This document shows positions 26,400 to 37,513 of a DNA stretch of 64,000 nucleotides, piece by piece; within the stretch, counting starts at the first letter, position 1; every line of letters begins with the position of its first letter. The notes beneath the pieces were generated by a model that was not told the DNA's origin, did no database searches, and saw nothing but the letters and a program-made list of their open reading frames with translations. Source of the DNA: Brevundimonas sp. LM2. Lineage in GTDB: Bacteria; Pseudomonadota; Alphaproteobacteria; Caulobacterales; Caulobacteraceae. Location: positions 124,001-188,000 of the forward strand of contig NZ_CP019508.1 of assembly GCF_002002865.1 (NCBI RefSeq), read 5' to 3'. A program made the translations under genes and the position numbers.

Positions 26400-27016
26400 T
26401 GCCGGAGGTCCCGTCCGCCCCCCGCCCCCGCGACCGCCCGGCCACCGAGGCGGCCATCGTGGCGGCGGCCGAACGCCTGCTGCTGCGCGACGGGTGGACC
26501 AGTCTGAACGTCAACACCCTGGCCGCCGAGGCCGGCGTCGACCGTAAACTGGTCTACCGCTATTTCGACGGCGTCGAGGGGGTGGTCGAGGCCCTGGCCG
26601 GCCGGCTGGACCTGTGGCTGGGCGAGACCCTGGCGGCCCGGCCGCCGGTGGCCGCCCCCACCTACCGGGCCTTCGCGCGCGAACTGCTGCTGGCCTATCT
26701 CGACGCCTTGAGGTCGCGCCCCCTGATCCTCCGGCTCGTGGCCTGGGAGCTGAGTCAGGATACGCCGCTGCTGCGCCGGCTCGAGGCCGCGCGATCGGCG
26801 GTCATGCAGCGGTGGACGGTCTCGCGCAGGCCGGATCTCGCGCTGCCGCCGCACGGCGACGTCGTGGCGCTGAACGTGGTGCTGCTGGCCGCCGTCCAGC
26901 ACCTGGCCCTGGCCGCCTCCATCCGCGGCGGCTTCGCCGGCGTCGTCCTGGACGATGCCGGCTGGCGACGGATCGAGACCGCGATCGACCACATGCTCGC
27001 CGCCTATCCGGACTGA
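26399..27016 (+). CDS. TetR-family transcriptional regulator
   Basis: A 205-residue TetR regulator. The N-terminal helix-turn-helix is clear: AAIVAAAERLLLRDGWTSLNVNTLAAEAGVDRKLVYRYFDGVEGVVEALA. The C-terminal helical domain shows no recognised ligand class. It overlaps the upstream lipoprotein gene by one codon position and is followed after 23 bases by an alpha/beta hydrolase, a possible regulated partner. Confidence 0.88.
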   Translation: MPEVPSAPRPRDRPATEAAIVAAAERLLLRDGWTSLNVNTLAAEAGVDRKLVYRYFDGVEGVVEALAGRLDLWLGETLAARPPVAAPTYRAFARELLLAYLDALRSRPLILRLVAWELSQDTPLLRRLEAARSAVMQRWTVSRRPDLALPPHGDVVALNVVLLAAVQHLALAASIRGGFAGVVLDDAGWRRIETAIDHMLAAYPD

Positions 27017-27039
27017 ATCCCAGACAGAAAGCAGGAACC

Positions 27040-27876
27040 ATGCCCGACATCCTGATCGGAGGCGTCCGCCTCCACTACGACGAGTCCGGACGCGGCCCCG
27101 AGACCCTCGTCTTCGTCCATGGCCTGATGCTGGCCTCGGAGTCCTGGGCCGGCCAGGTGGCGGCCTTCTCGGACCGCTACCGCATCGTCACCTTCGACCT
27201 CTGCGGCCAGGGCCGGTCGGCCCATGTCCGGGCCGGCCTCGACCTCGACAACCTGGCCGCCGACGTCGCCGAGCTGATTCAAAGTCTCGACGCGGGTGCC
27301 TGTCATCTGGTGGGGTTCTCGATGGGGGCCTTCATCGCCCTGCGGGTCGCGGCCCGCCGCCCGGACCTGCTGCGGAGCCTGGTCCTCATCGGCCCCAGCG
27401 CCGAGGCCGAGGCCCCGCGCAAGATGCCGGCCTACCGCGTCCTCATCGCCGGCGTGACGCTGTTCGGACCGCGGCCGTTCGTGCGTCCGCTCCTGAACAT
27501 CCTGTTCGGCCCCTCCTTCCTGAAGGATCCGGCGCGCGCCGGAGAGCGCCGGCACTGGAAGCGATATCTGGAACGGCTGCCGCGATCCCTGGCCCATGCG
27601 GCCCGGGCCTCGGCCCATCGCCGGTCCATCATCCACGAGCTGTCCGCCATCACGGCCCCGGTCCTGGTGGTGTCGGGCACGGAGGACCGGCCGGTGCCGC
27701 CGGCGACGGCGCGGGCGGTCGCCGACGCCATTCAGGGCGCGCGATTTCTCCCGGTCCCCGACACCGGCCATGCCGTCATGCTGGAGCGGCCGGCCCTGTT
27801 CAACAGCGCCCTCGACCGGTTCCTGAACGCCGCGCGCGGCGCGTCCGGGGCCGAGCCCGTGGGCGACCGGCCATGA
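27040..27876 (+). CDS. Alpha/beta fold hydrolase
   Basis: A 278-residue cytoplasmic hydrolase. Visible are the oxyanion HG motif FVHGLML, the FDLCGQGRS strand, the nucleophile elbow GFSMGA (about residue 90), an acidic strand VVSGTEDRPVP, and the catalytic His in DTGHAVMLE. The arrangement is like haloperoxidase/3-oxoadipate enol-lactonase relatives. ATG 27040 follows GCAGGAACC. It likely shares a transcript with the TetR gene. Confidence 0.85.
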   Translation: MPDILIGGVRLHYDESGRGPETLVFVHGLMLASESWAGQVAAFSDRYRIVTFDLCGQGRSAHVRAGLDLDNLAADVAELIQSLDAGACHLVGFSMGAFIALRVAARRPDLLRSLVLIGPSAEAEAPRKMPAYRVLIAGVTLFGPRPFVRPLLNILFGPSFLKDPARAGERRHWKRYLERLPRSLAHAARASAHRRSIIHELSAITAPVLVVSGTEDRPVPPATARAVADAIQGARFLPVPDTGHAVMLERPALFNSALDRFLNAARGASGAEPVGDRP

Positions 27877-28054
27877 CCCTCGGCCCCCGGGCCCCAGCCC
27901 CCGGCCACGGGGACGTGAGCGCCTTCCGGCTGCGGCTTCATCCCTGATCGCCACGACGCTGTCGCGGTGATCGGGTCTCCTTTGGCGTCCCCGTGCCCGG
28001 CCTGATAGAAGACCCCGGACCCCTCGTCCCCGCCGGGACGCTCCGGACTGACCC

Positions 28055-30205
28055 ATGCCCGACCGTCGCGACTTTCATTCTTCCCGCACCCACGGCTTCG
28101 TCCGCGTCGCCGCCGCCACACCGGTGGTCCACATCGCCGACCCCGTGGCCAATGCGGCGGAACACGCGACCCTGATCCGGTCGGCGGGGACGCAGGGCTG
28201 CGAGCTCGTCGTCTTCCCCGAGCTGTCGCTCAGCGCCTATGCGATCGACGACCTGCATCTGCAGACCACGCTGCTGGACGCGGTGGAGCGACAGCTGGGC
28301 CACCTGGCGGCCGTGGCGGGCGAGGCCGGGGTGGTGGCGGTGGTCGGGGCTCCGATCCGCCACGGCGACCGGCTGCTGAACGGGGCCGTGGTGCTGGCGG
28401 GCGGCGAGATCGTGGGCGTGGTGCCCAAGACCTATCTGCCCAACTACCGCGAATACTACGAGAAGCGCTGGTTCTCGCCGGGCGACGACATCGGGGCCGA
28501 GACGATCCGCCTCGACGGGCGCGACAGCTGGATCGGGACCCGGCTGCTGTTCGAGGCCGACGACCGGCCGGGGTTCGTGGTCGGGGTCGAGATCTGCGAG
28601 GACTACTGGGCCCCCCTGCCGCCGTCGACGCGCCAGGCCCTGGCGGGGGCGCGGATCCTGCTGAACCTGTCGGCCTCCAACGTCGTCATCGGCAAGGCCG
28701 ACGAACGCGCCCTGCTGTGCGCCAGCCAGTCGGCCCGGGCCATGGCCGCCTATGTCTTCGCCGCCTCGGGCTGGGGCGAGAGTACCACCGACCTGGCCTG
28801 GGACGGCCAGGCGACGATCCACGAACTGGGCACGCGCCTGGCCTCGGGCGAGCGGTTCGCCCTGGACAGCCACCTGACCATCGCCGACGTCGACGTCGAG
28901 CGCATCGGCCAGGAGCGGATGCGCACCGGCACCTTCGCCGACTGCGCCCGACGCGAGCTGGACGAGGAGGGCTATGTCCGGCTCGGGTTCCGTATTCCTC
29001 CCCCATTGGGGGAGGGGGACCACGAAGTGGTGGAGGGGGCAACCTCAGACACTCCGCCGGCCGTGAGCCCCCTCCGTCACGACGCGAAGCCGCGCCGCGC
29101 CACCTCCCCCAAGGGGGGAGGATTAATCCGTCCCCTCGACAGGTTCCCCTTCGTGCCCGATGACCCGGCCCGGCTGGATCAGGACTGTTTCGAGGCCTTC
29201 AACATCCAGGTCCAGGGCCTGATGCGGCGGATGACGGCCACGGGGGCCGAGCGGCTGGTGATCGGCGTCTCCGGCGGGCTGGATTCGACCCAGGCCCTGC
29301 TGGTGGCCTGCCGGGCGTTCGACCGGCTGACCCTGCCGCGGACCGGCATCCTGGCCTATACGATGCCGGGCTTCGCGACCTCGGAGGGCACCAAGGCCAA
29401 TGCCTGGGCCCTGATGACCGCCCTGGGCGTCACGGCAGGGGAGATCGACATCAAGCCCGCCGCCCTGCAGATGCTGGGCGACATCGGCCACGCCTTCGCG
29501 GGCGGCGAACCGGTCCACGACATAACCTTCGAGAACGTCCAGGCCGGTCTGCGGACCGACTATCTGTTCCGCCTGGCCAGCCAGAACCGGGCCTTCGTCC
29601 TGGGCACCGGCGACCTGTCGGAGCTGGCCCTGGGCTGGGCCACCTATGGCGTCGGCGACCATATGAGCCACTACAACGTCAACGGCGGGGTGGCCAAGAC
29701 GCTGATCCGCCACCTGATCCGATGGGTCGCCGGGCGGCCCGAGATGGCCGGGGCGGCCGCCGTGCTGCACGCCATCCTCGACACCGAGATCTCGCCCGAA
29801 CTGGTTCCGGCGGGGGCGGACGGGAAGATCCAGTCGACCGAGGGAACGGTCGGCCCCTATGCGCTGAACGACTTCTTCCTGCTCCACATCACCCGCTTCG
29901 GCATGACCCCGTCGAAGGTGGCCTTCCTGGCGCATCAGGCCTGGGGCGACGCGGCGCGGGGTCAGTGGCCGGCCAACACGCCCGACGCCGAGCGGGTCGA
30001 ATACGATCTGGCGACGATCAAGGCCTGGCTGCGCAAATTCCTGGTTCGCTTCTTCCAGACCAGCCAGTTCAAACGGTCCGCCCTGCCCAATGGCCCCAAG
30101 GTGGTCACGGGGGGATCGCTGTCGCCGCGGGGCGATTGGCGCGCGCCGTCCGATGGCAATGCGGGGGCCTGGCTGGCGGAGCTGGACGCCAACGTGCCGG
30201 ACTAG
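28055..30205 (+). CDS. nadE: Glutamine-dependent NAD(+) synthetase
   Basis: Two-domain NAD synthetase of 716 residues: an N-terminal nitrilase-type glutaminase (Glu in FPELSLSAY, Lys in [13 protein letters not shown], Cys in [10 protein letters not shown]) supplies ammonia to a C-terminal synthetase with the P-loop [14 protein letters not shown]. It amidates nicotinate adenine dinucleotide. Between the domains, after RLGFR, about 46 residues ([12 protein letters not shown]...SPKGGGLIR) are encoded by an inserted palindromic repeat, and the expected text resumes at [12 protein letters not shown]. Without it, length is about 670, the normal size. ATG 28055 is the start. Confidence 0.93.
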   Translation: MPDRRDFHSSRTHGFVRVAAATPVVHIADPVANAAEHATLIRSAGTQGCELVVFPELSLSAYAIDDLHLQTTLLDAVERQLGHLAAVAGEAGVVAVVGAPIRHGDRLLNGAVVLAGGEIVGVVPKTYLPNYREYYEKRWFSPGDDIGAETIRLDGRDSWIGTRLLFEADDRPGFVVGVEICEDYWAPLPPSTRQALAGARILLNLSASNVVIGKADERALLCASQSARAMAAYVFAASGWGESTTDLAWDGQATIHELGTRLASGERFALDSHLTIADVDVERIGQERMRTGTFADCARRELDEEGYVRLGFRIPPPLGEGDHEVVEGATSDTPPAVSPLRHDAKPRRATSPKGGGLIRPLDRFPFVPDDPARLDQDCFEAFNIQVQGLMRRMTATGAERLVIGVSGGLDSTQALLVACRAFDRLTLPRTGILAYTMPGFATSEGTKANAWALMTALGVTAGEIDIKPAALQMLGDIGHAFAGGEPVHDITFENVQAGLRTDYLFRLASQNRAFVLGTGDLSELALGWATYGVGDHMSHYNVNGGVAKTLIRHLIRWVAGRPEMAGAAAVLHAILDTEISPELVPAGADGKIQSTEGTVGPYALNDFFLLHITRFGMTPSKVAFLAHQAWGDAARGQWPANTPDAERVEYDLATIKAWLRKFLVRFFQTSQFKRSALPNGPKVVTGGSLSPRGDWRAPSDGNAGAWLAELDANVPD
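28994..29129. repeat. Palindromic repeat element inserted in frame in nadE
   Basis: About 135 bp bounded by inverted ends: ATTCCTCCCCC on the left and GGGGGAGGATTAAT on the right. Inside are CCTCCCCCATTGGGGGAGG and CCTCCCCCAAGGGGGGAGG hairpins and an ACCACGAAGTGGT palindrome. The style matches the intergenic element at 50175-50317. Its frame stays open, so nadE reads through. Confidence 0.8.
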
Positions 30206-30290
30206 ACCCCGGCAGCGGGCGACGGCCTTCGAGGCGGTGCGGCCTGACGGCCGGTCGTTTTCTCTCGAACCCAATCCGTCAGCGCGCATT

Positions 30291-30307
30291 GTTTCCATTA
30301 TGGAAAC
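30291..30307. promoter_or_regulatory. Palindrome over the response-regulator start codon
   Basis: GTTTCCA-TTA-TGGAAAC: perfect 7-base arms around a 3-base center. The ATG of the downstream gene (30300) lies within it. It could be an operator or a small translational hairpin. Confidence 0.45.
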
Positions 30308-30707
30308 CTCGACAGTCCCCTATGCGCTCGCCGTCGATGACGAGGTGATCATCCGGATGGATGCCACGCAGATTCTGGAGGACGCGGGGTTTCGCTGCCT
30401 CGATGCGGAGTCCGGCGACGCAGCGATCGAGGTCCTGTCCGCGAAGTGGGAACAGGTCGTTCTGTTGTTCACGGATGTCGAAATGCCGGGCGCGACCGAC
30501 GGGTTCGCCCTGGCGCGCCACGTGGCCGAACACTGGCCCCATATCGAGATCGTCGTCTCTAGCGGGCGCTTGAGCCCGGCGGACGGCGACCTGCCGCCCA
30601 AGGCCGCCTTCATCTCCAAGCCCTTCTCGGCGGACATCGTGCACAGCGAACTCCGCCGCCTGCTGCCGGATGGAAAACGGCCGGAGCCTTTGGCAAAAGC
30701 CGTCTAG
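30300..30707 (+). CDS. Single-domain response regulator
   Basis: A 135-residue stand-alone receiver domain. The acidic pocket is in VDDEVI, the phosphoacceptor is Asp59 (LFTDVEMPGATDG), a Ser occupies the switch Thr/Ser position (VVSSGR), and the conserved Lys is in FISKPFS. No output domain is attached. Such proteins act by binding partner proteins or passing phosphate. No kinase is adjacent; the nearest candidate is the MASE1 hybrid kinase at 34278. ATG 30300 lies in a short palindrome. Confidence 0.85.
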   Translation: METSTVPYALAVDDEVIIRMDATQILEDAGFRCLDAESGDAAIEVLSAKWEQVVLLFTDVEMPGATDGFALARHVAEHWPHIEIVVSSGRLSPADGDLPPKAAFISKPFSADIVHSELRRLLPDGKRPEPLAKAV

Positions 30708-30746
30708 CGCTGGACGCAGTCCGATCGCGGCGAGGGAGCGAGCCGA

Positions 30747-31425
30747 ATGACGATTAGCTACACAGTCTATGGCGCCGCCGGCTCCGGTTCCGTGCCGGTC
30801 GAGGCGGCGCTGACCCTGATCGGCGCGCCCTATGCGGTGATCGAGGCCCCGACCTGGGAGGGAGACCACCAGCGCGACAAGGTCGCCCCGGTCAATCCGA
30901 TGCGCCAGCTGCCGGCCCTGGTGACGCCCGAAGGCGAGACCCTGACCGAGAGCGGCGATCCTGATCTGGCTGGCGGAACGGTATCCGGAGGCGGGGCTGG
31001 CGCCGCAAGCGGGCGACCCGATGCGCGGCCGGTTCCTGCGCTGGATGACCTTCATCCCGGCCTCGATCTATTCGATGTACTGGCCCCGGGACGTGCCGTC
31101 GCGTCTGGCGGGCGAGGATCCGGCGGCGCAGGGCCTGCTGCTGGAACGCACGGAACAGCGGATCTCGGACTGCTGGGCGGTGATGGAGGCGGAACTGACC
31201 CCGGCCGGGCGGTTCCTGTTGGGCGACACGGTGTCGGTGCTCGACCTCTATCTGGCCGTCGTCAGCCGCTGGCGGCCGCTGCGCCCGCGATTCCACGCAG
31301 TGGCCCCCCGACTGGGCACGGTGGCGCGGCGGGTGGACGCCCTGCCCGCGCTGGCGGACTTCTGGGCCGAGCGCTTTCCGTTCGAGGGCGATTATGCCGA
31401 CGCCCGGCCGGTCCCGCAGGACTGA
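30747..31425 (+). pseudogene. Glutathione S-transferase, frameshifted
   Basis: The N-terminal thioredoxin-like GST domain is read from ATG 30747 (YTVYGAAGSGSVPVEAALTLIGAPYAVIEAP...PMRQLPALVTPEGETLTES). Around 30954 the reading shifts to the +1 frame, where the expected AILIWLAERYPEAGL and the complete C-terminal helical domain follow to the stop at 31425. At the break, GAGAGCGGCGATCCTG is two bases short of the GAGAGCGG[CG]CGATC-type text needed for ESGAIL. This is a 2-bp deletion or sequencing error. Full length would be about 226 residues. Confidence 0.8.
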
Positions 31426-31437
31426 GGCGCAGGCCGC

Positions 31438-32613
31438 CTAATCCACGGCGGCCCGGATCCGGTCGATCATGGCGAGGCGGGCCTCGGAGCGGGCGCGGCC
31501 GGTGGCGGTGGGCCAGGCCGCGAGGACGACCACGACCAGGTCCTTGGCCGGATCGACATGGATCAGCTGGCCGAAGATGCCGGCGGCCTCGAACCGCGCC
31601 CCCTCGCCCCGGGTCCACCACTGGGAGCCGTAGCCGCGATCGGAGTCCGGAAAGTCGATCCTCTGGGCCGTGGCGGTCTCGAACCAGGCGGGGGTGGCGA
31701 TCGCCCCGCCGGGCACCGCGCCCCGCTCCAGCGCCATCAGCCCGACCCGGCCCCAGTCGCGCAGGGTCGCCGAGACGCAGCAGCCCCCGGCCTCGCGACC
31801 CTGGGCGTCCAGCATCCAGAAGGCCGGCGACTCCATGCCGGCCGGATCCCAGATCTTCTCCTTCAGATAGGCCGACAGCGGCCGGCCGGTGGCCCGCGCC
31901 ACCAGCACGCCGATCAGATTGGTCTCGCCGGTGTTGTAGTTCCAGTGCTGGCCCGGCGGATGGGCCCTCGGCAGGGCCCGCAGATAGGCCACCGTGGCGT
32001 CGGTCTCGGCCGGCGGCGGCGTCAGATAGAACCGGGCCACGTCGGAGGTGGCGCTTGTATAGTCCTCGTCCCAGCGCGCCCCGGACCGCATGGTCAGGAC
32101 GTCGTCGACGCTGACCCCGTCATAGGCCCCGCCCGCGAGCTCGGGAAGATAGTCGGTGACGCGGTCGTCGGTCGAGCGGATCGCCCCCTCGGCCAGGGCC
32201 GCCCCCACAAGGGTCGACGTCAGGGACTTGGTGATGGAGAAACTGTCCCAAACGTCCGCGGCCGTCAGGCCCAGGCCGTAACGCTCCAGCCGCACCTGGC
32301 CCCGGTGAATGACCAGCAGGCCGGCGACCCGCTCGGCCTCCATGAAGGCTGAGGGGTCGAGGTCAAGGGGTTCCCCCGCCGGCAGGGGTCGGGGCGCGGG
32401 CGAGGGCGCGATCCGCGCGTGGGGGATCAGCTCGGCCATGCGGCGCAGGTCGCGCTCGCGCCGCTCCGCCGGCCAGAACAGCACCTGCATGTCGGCCGGG
32501 ACGACGAAGGCGGCGGGGGGCGGGACCTGGGCGATCCCGGCGGCGGCCGGCGTCGCGGTCAGGACCGCGAGCAGGACCTTCCAGCCGAGGGTGGAACGGC
32601 GGAGGCGGCGCAT
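31438..32613 (-). CDS. Serine hydrolase, beta-lactamase/esterase family
   Basis: A 391-residue exported member of the beta-lactamase-related family (class C-like). It has a signal peptide (start ATG 32613), the nucleophile SITK motif (DSFSITKSLTST), a YxN-type triad in HWNYNTGETN, and a C-terminal region YGSQWWTRGEGARFEAAGIFGQ that stands for the H/KxG motif. Such proteins are usually esterases or peptidases rather than antibiotic lactamases. It ends tail-to-tail with the broken GST gene. Confidence 0.85.
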   Translation of the reverse strand: MRRLRRSTLGWKVLLAVLTATPAAAGIAQVPPPAAFVVPADMQVLFWPAERRERDLRRMAELIPHARIAPSPAPRPLPAGEPLDLDPSAFMEAERVAGLLVIHRGQVRLERYGLGLTAADVWDSFSITKSLTSTLVGAALAEGAIRSTDDRVTDYLPELAGGAYDGVSVDDVLTMRSGARWDEDYTSATSDVARFYLTPPPAETDATVAYLRALPRAHPPGQHWNYNTGETNLIGVLVARATGRPLSAYLKEKIWDPAGMESPAFWMLDAQGREAGGCCVSATLRDWGRVGLMALERGAVPGGAIATPAWFETATAQRIDFPDSDRGYGSQWWTRGEGARFEAAGIFGQLIHVDPAKDLVVVVLAAWPTATGRARSEARLAMIDRIRAAVD

Positions 32614-32743
32614 GGCGAGGTTCTCCCGGAGACGCCGCAGCTTGCCGCGAAGCTTGGCGATTGGGAAGCCCGGCCATGCCGCCGGGCGGCGGAACCGGCC
32701 ACACGACAGAGGCGTTTCCCGGCCCTTGTCCCCAGGGTGCCGC

Positions 32744-33523
32744 ATGACCGAGACCGCCGTCGATCCGACCTTCCATCCGCCCGAGGATGCGGTCGAATTC
32801 TATGCCGAATCCCTCAGGCTGCTGCAGGAGAGCGGCATTCCCTTCCTGCTGTCCGGCACCTATGCGGTGACCGCCTACACGGGGATCAAGCGGCCGACCA
32901 AGGACCTGGACGTGTTCTGCAAGCCCGGGGACTATCCCCGGATCCTGGCCTTTTTCCAGGCCCGCGGCTATCGCACCGACGTCGAGGACGAGCGCTGGAT
33001 CGCCAAGGTCTGGAAGGACGAGAAGCATTTCTTCGACGTGATCTTCGCCATGTCGAACGGCACCATCGCGGTGTCCGACAGCTGGTTCGGCGACGACACG
33101 ATCGAAGTCTACGGCCACGAGGTGAAGATCACCCCGCCGACGGCCCTGATCCTGTCCAAGGTCTTCATCCAGGACCGCTATCGCTATGACGGGGCCGACG
33201 TGAACCACGTCATCCTGAAACAGGCGGCCGCCATCGACTGGAAGTCGCTGCTGGACCAGATGGATCTGTACTGGGAGGTGCTCATGGCGCACCTGCTGAA
33301 CTTCCGCTTCGCCTATCCGACCGAGCGCGACAACATCCCCGCCTGGCTGATGACCGAACTGGCCCAGCGGCTGGAGGCCCAGGTCACCCTGCCGGCGCCG
33401 CGCGTCCGGGTCTGTCGCGGCCGCCTGTTCAGCCCGCGCGACTATATCGCCGACATCACCGATTTCGGCTTCGGCGACGTGGTCGGCAAGGGTCTGGAGG
33501 AACGCCATGACCCCATCCATTGA
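32744..33523 (+). CDS. Nucleotidyltransferase-like protein
   Basis: A 259-residue protein with a polymerase-beta-type nucleotidyltransferase core: LLSGTYAVTAYTGIKRPTKDLDVFC contains the G-S/T turn and the D-x-D metal site, and a third acidic position may be in HFFDVIFA. The remainder has no strong resemblance beyond TPPTALILSKVFIQDRYRYD, typical of AbiEii/MNT-like transferases. The gene overlaps the following metallophosphoesterase by 17 bases. ATG 32744 is divergent from the serine hydrolase. Confidence 0.72.
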   Translation: MTETAVDPTFHPPEDAVEFYAESLRLLQESGIPFLLSGTYAVTAYTGIKRPTKDLDVFCKPGDYPRILAFFQARGYRTDVEDERWIAKVWKDEKHFFDVIFAMSNGTIAVSDSWFGDDTIEVYGHEVKITPPTALILSKVFIQDRYRYDGADVNHVILKQAAAIDWKSLLDQMDLYWEVLMAHLLNFRFAYPTERDNIPAWLMTELAQRLEAQVTLPAPRVRVCRGRLFSPRDYIADITDFGFGDVVGKGLEERHDPIH

Positions 33524-34277
33524 CCCTCAGACGCCCCAGCCCGGCATGGACGCGGGCCCGACGAGGCGGCTGCGCGTGGCGGCGGTGGGCGACCTGCACG
33601 TCGGCGAGGGGCCGTCGCCCTATCGCGACCTGTTCGAGCGGGTCGGCGATGTCGCCGACGTCCTGTGCCTGTGCGGGGACATGGTCAATTTCGGCAAGAC
33701 CCCCGAGGTCGAGGCCCTGGCCGAGGACCTGAAGACCTGCCGCATCCCGATGGTCGGGGTCATGGGCAACCACGAGCACGAGTGCGGCCAGCCGGACGTG
33801 GTGATGCAGATGTTCGAGGACGCGGGCGTCACCATGCTGTCGGGCGGCCGCAACCACGAGATCGACGGCGTCGGCTTCGCCGGGGCCAAGGGCTTTGTCG
33901 GCGGCTTCGGCCGCTACATGCTGAGTCCGTTCGGCGAGGCCTCGATCAAGACCTTCGTGCAGGAGGCGGTCGAGGACGCCAACCAGCTGGAGACCTCGAT
34001 CCGGTCGCTGCGGACCGAACGATCGGTGGTGCTGCTGCACTATGCGCCCGTGGTCGACACGGTGATCGGCGAACCACCGGAGATCCACTGCTTCCTCGGC
34101 TCGTCGCGCCTGGCCGAGACCATCGACCGCTACGACAACGTCAGCCTGGTGGTGCACGGCCACGCCCACCGCGGCGCGCCCGAGGGCCGTACCAACCGGG
34201 GCGTGCCGGTCTACAACGTGGCGCTGCCGGTGCTGCGGACCCTGGGCGAACAGCCCTACCGGGTGTTCGAGGTCTGA
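33507..34277 (+). CDS. Calcineurin-like metallophosphoesterase
   Basis: A 256-residue metallophosphoesterase with the full metal set: VGDLHVG (D-x-H), CLCGDMVNFG (G-D), VMGNHEHECG (G-N-H-E), VLLHYAPV (H), and VVHGHAHRG (G-H-x-H). Substrate is unknown. Its start lies 17 bases inside the nucleotidyltransferase gene, so the two are translationally coupled, suggesting opposing reactions on the same substrate. Confidence 0.85.
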   Translation: MTPSIDPQTPQPGMDAGPTRRLRVAAVGDLHVGEGPSPYRDLFERVGDVADVLCLCGDMVNFGKTPEVEALAEDLKTCRIPMVGVMGNHEHECGQPDVVMQMFEDAGVTMLSGGRNHEIDGVGFAGAKGFVGGFGRYMLSPFGEASIKTFVQEAVEDANQLETSIRSLRTERSVVLLHYAPVVDTVIGEPPEIHCFLGSSRLAETIDRYDNVSLVVHGHAHRGAPEGRTNRGVPVYNVALPVLRTLGEQPYRVFEV

Positions 34278-36422
<2,145 letters not shown>

Positions 36423-36501
36423 GCTTTGCCACGCCGGGGATTAACGCTTTGCGTTGATGACGTCCGCGGCGGCCCGGCGGGGCCGGATCGCGACGTCGGG
36501 C

Positions 36502-37254
36502 CTAGGCCCGGGCCGGTTCGGCCTCGTCGACCAGGGTGGCGTGGTGAACGATCTGGCGGCGCTCGACCGCATAACTGACCAGCCACAGGGCCATGGCCCA
36601 GGCCGCCCCAACGCTCCAGCCCGCGAAGACGTCCGTGGCCCAGTGGGCCCCCAGATAGATCCGCGTGAGACCGACCAGCACCGCGATCAGCACCCCGGCC
36701 CCGATGACATAGGCCTTCAGCCGCCGGCTGGGAAAGGCCCGGGCCAGCATGACCGCCAGGCTGAGATAGAAGACGGTGGACAGCAGGGCGTGGCCGGAAG
36801 GGAAGCTGGCGTTGATGGTCTCCACCGCCTGGAAGGCCTCGGGCGGACGGGCCCGTTCGAACTTCGCCTTCAGGCCTTCGCTGAGGGCGACCCCGCCCAG
36901 CAGGCCCAGCACCAGCAGCACGGCCGACAGCCGCTTCCTCTGGATCACCAGGAAGATCACCGCGATGGTGGCGAACAGGCCCAGGACCGAAATGCCGCCC
37001 AGGGCCGTCAGGTCGTTGGCGGCCGTCGACAGCCACCAGGGCCCCCAGGCGTCGGACGGATCACCGCCCTGACGCAGGGACGTCAGGACCCACTGATCGA
37101 AGGCGTGACCATCGCCCTCGCGCATGTCCTCGGCCAGATCGGCGAAGATCGACACCCCCAGGCCGATGACCAGAAGCGCGGACAGGGCGATGAACTCGGT
37201 CCGCGCGATACGGAGGGCACGGCGGAAGAAACGGACGGGCGCGGAAGATGGCAT
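36502..37254 (-). CDS. PAP2-family phosphatase
   Basis: A 250-residue integral-membrane PAP2 phosphatase. All three motifs are present: KAKFERARP (K-x6-R-P), SFPSGHALLST (P-S-G-H) and TRIYLGAHWATDVFAG (S/T-R-x5-H-x3-D). Such enzymes hydrolyse undecaprenyl diphosphate, lipid A phosphates or phosphatidate at the periplasmic face. At least five helices are visible. Substrate is unresolved. Confidence 0.9.
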   Translation of the reverse strand: MPSSAPVRFFRRALRIARTEFIALSALLVIGLGVSIFADLAEDMREGDGHAFDQWVLTSLRQGGDPSDAWGPWWLSTAANDLTALGGISVLGLFATIAVIFLVIQRKRLSAVLLVLGLLGGVALSEGLKAKFERARPPEAFQAVETINASFPSGHALLSTVFYLSLAVMLARAFPSRRLKAYVIGAGVLIAVLVGLTRIYLGAHWATDVFAGWSVGAAWAMALWLVSYAVERRQIVHHATLVDEAEPARA

Positions 37255-37426
37255 CGGGCGCTAACGGCCAAGCTGTCGCGGCGTTCCCGATCACGGCTTG
37301 TTGATCTCGCGCTGGAAGGACCGTCGCGAGGTCGTCGCGTGCTTTTGCACAGGGTCATCCCCGGTCGCGGAGTGATTCGGACGGAATTCGTCCGTCAAGC
37401 CCGTTGACGGGTCGTTAGGCATCTGC

Positions 37427-37473
37427 GCCCCATATGTGGGCTTAGGGAGCGTTGAGACCACAAGATGATGTGG
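37427..37473 (+). promoter_or_regulatory. Candidate NrdR box pair upstream of nrdA
   Basis: Two 16-base imperfect palindromes: 37427-37442 (core CCCATATGTGGG) and 37458-37473 (CCACAAGATGATGTGG). Their centres are 31 bases apart, the spacing expected for NrdR box pairs. The second box matches the consensus ACACwATATATwGTGT at 11 of 16 positions by my count. Confidence 0.5.
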
Positions 37474-37513
37474 CGGCGACGCAGGCTCTGATCCAAGGTT
37501 TTTGTTCGGGACG

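Noticed and set aside
31438..32613. Considered as a true antibiotic-resistance beta-lactamase
   Set aside because: The sequence fits the broader class C-related serine hydrolase family; the KTG motif is replaced, so resistance should not be inferred.
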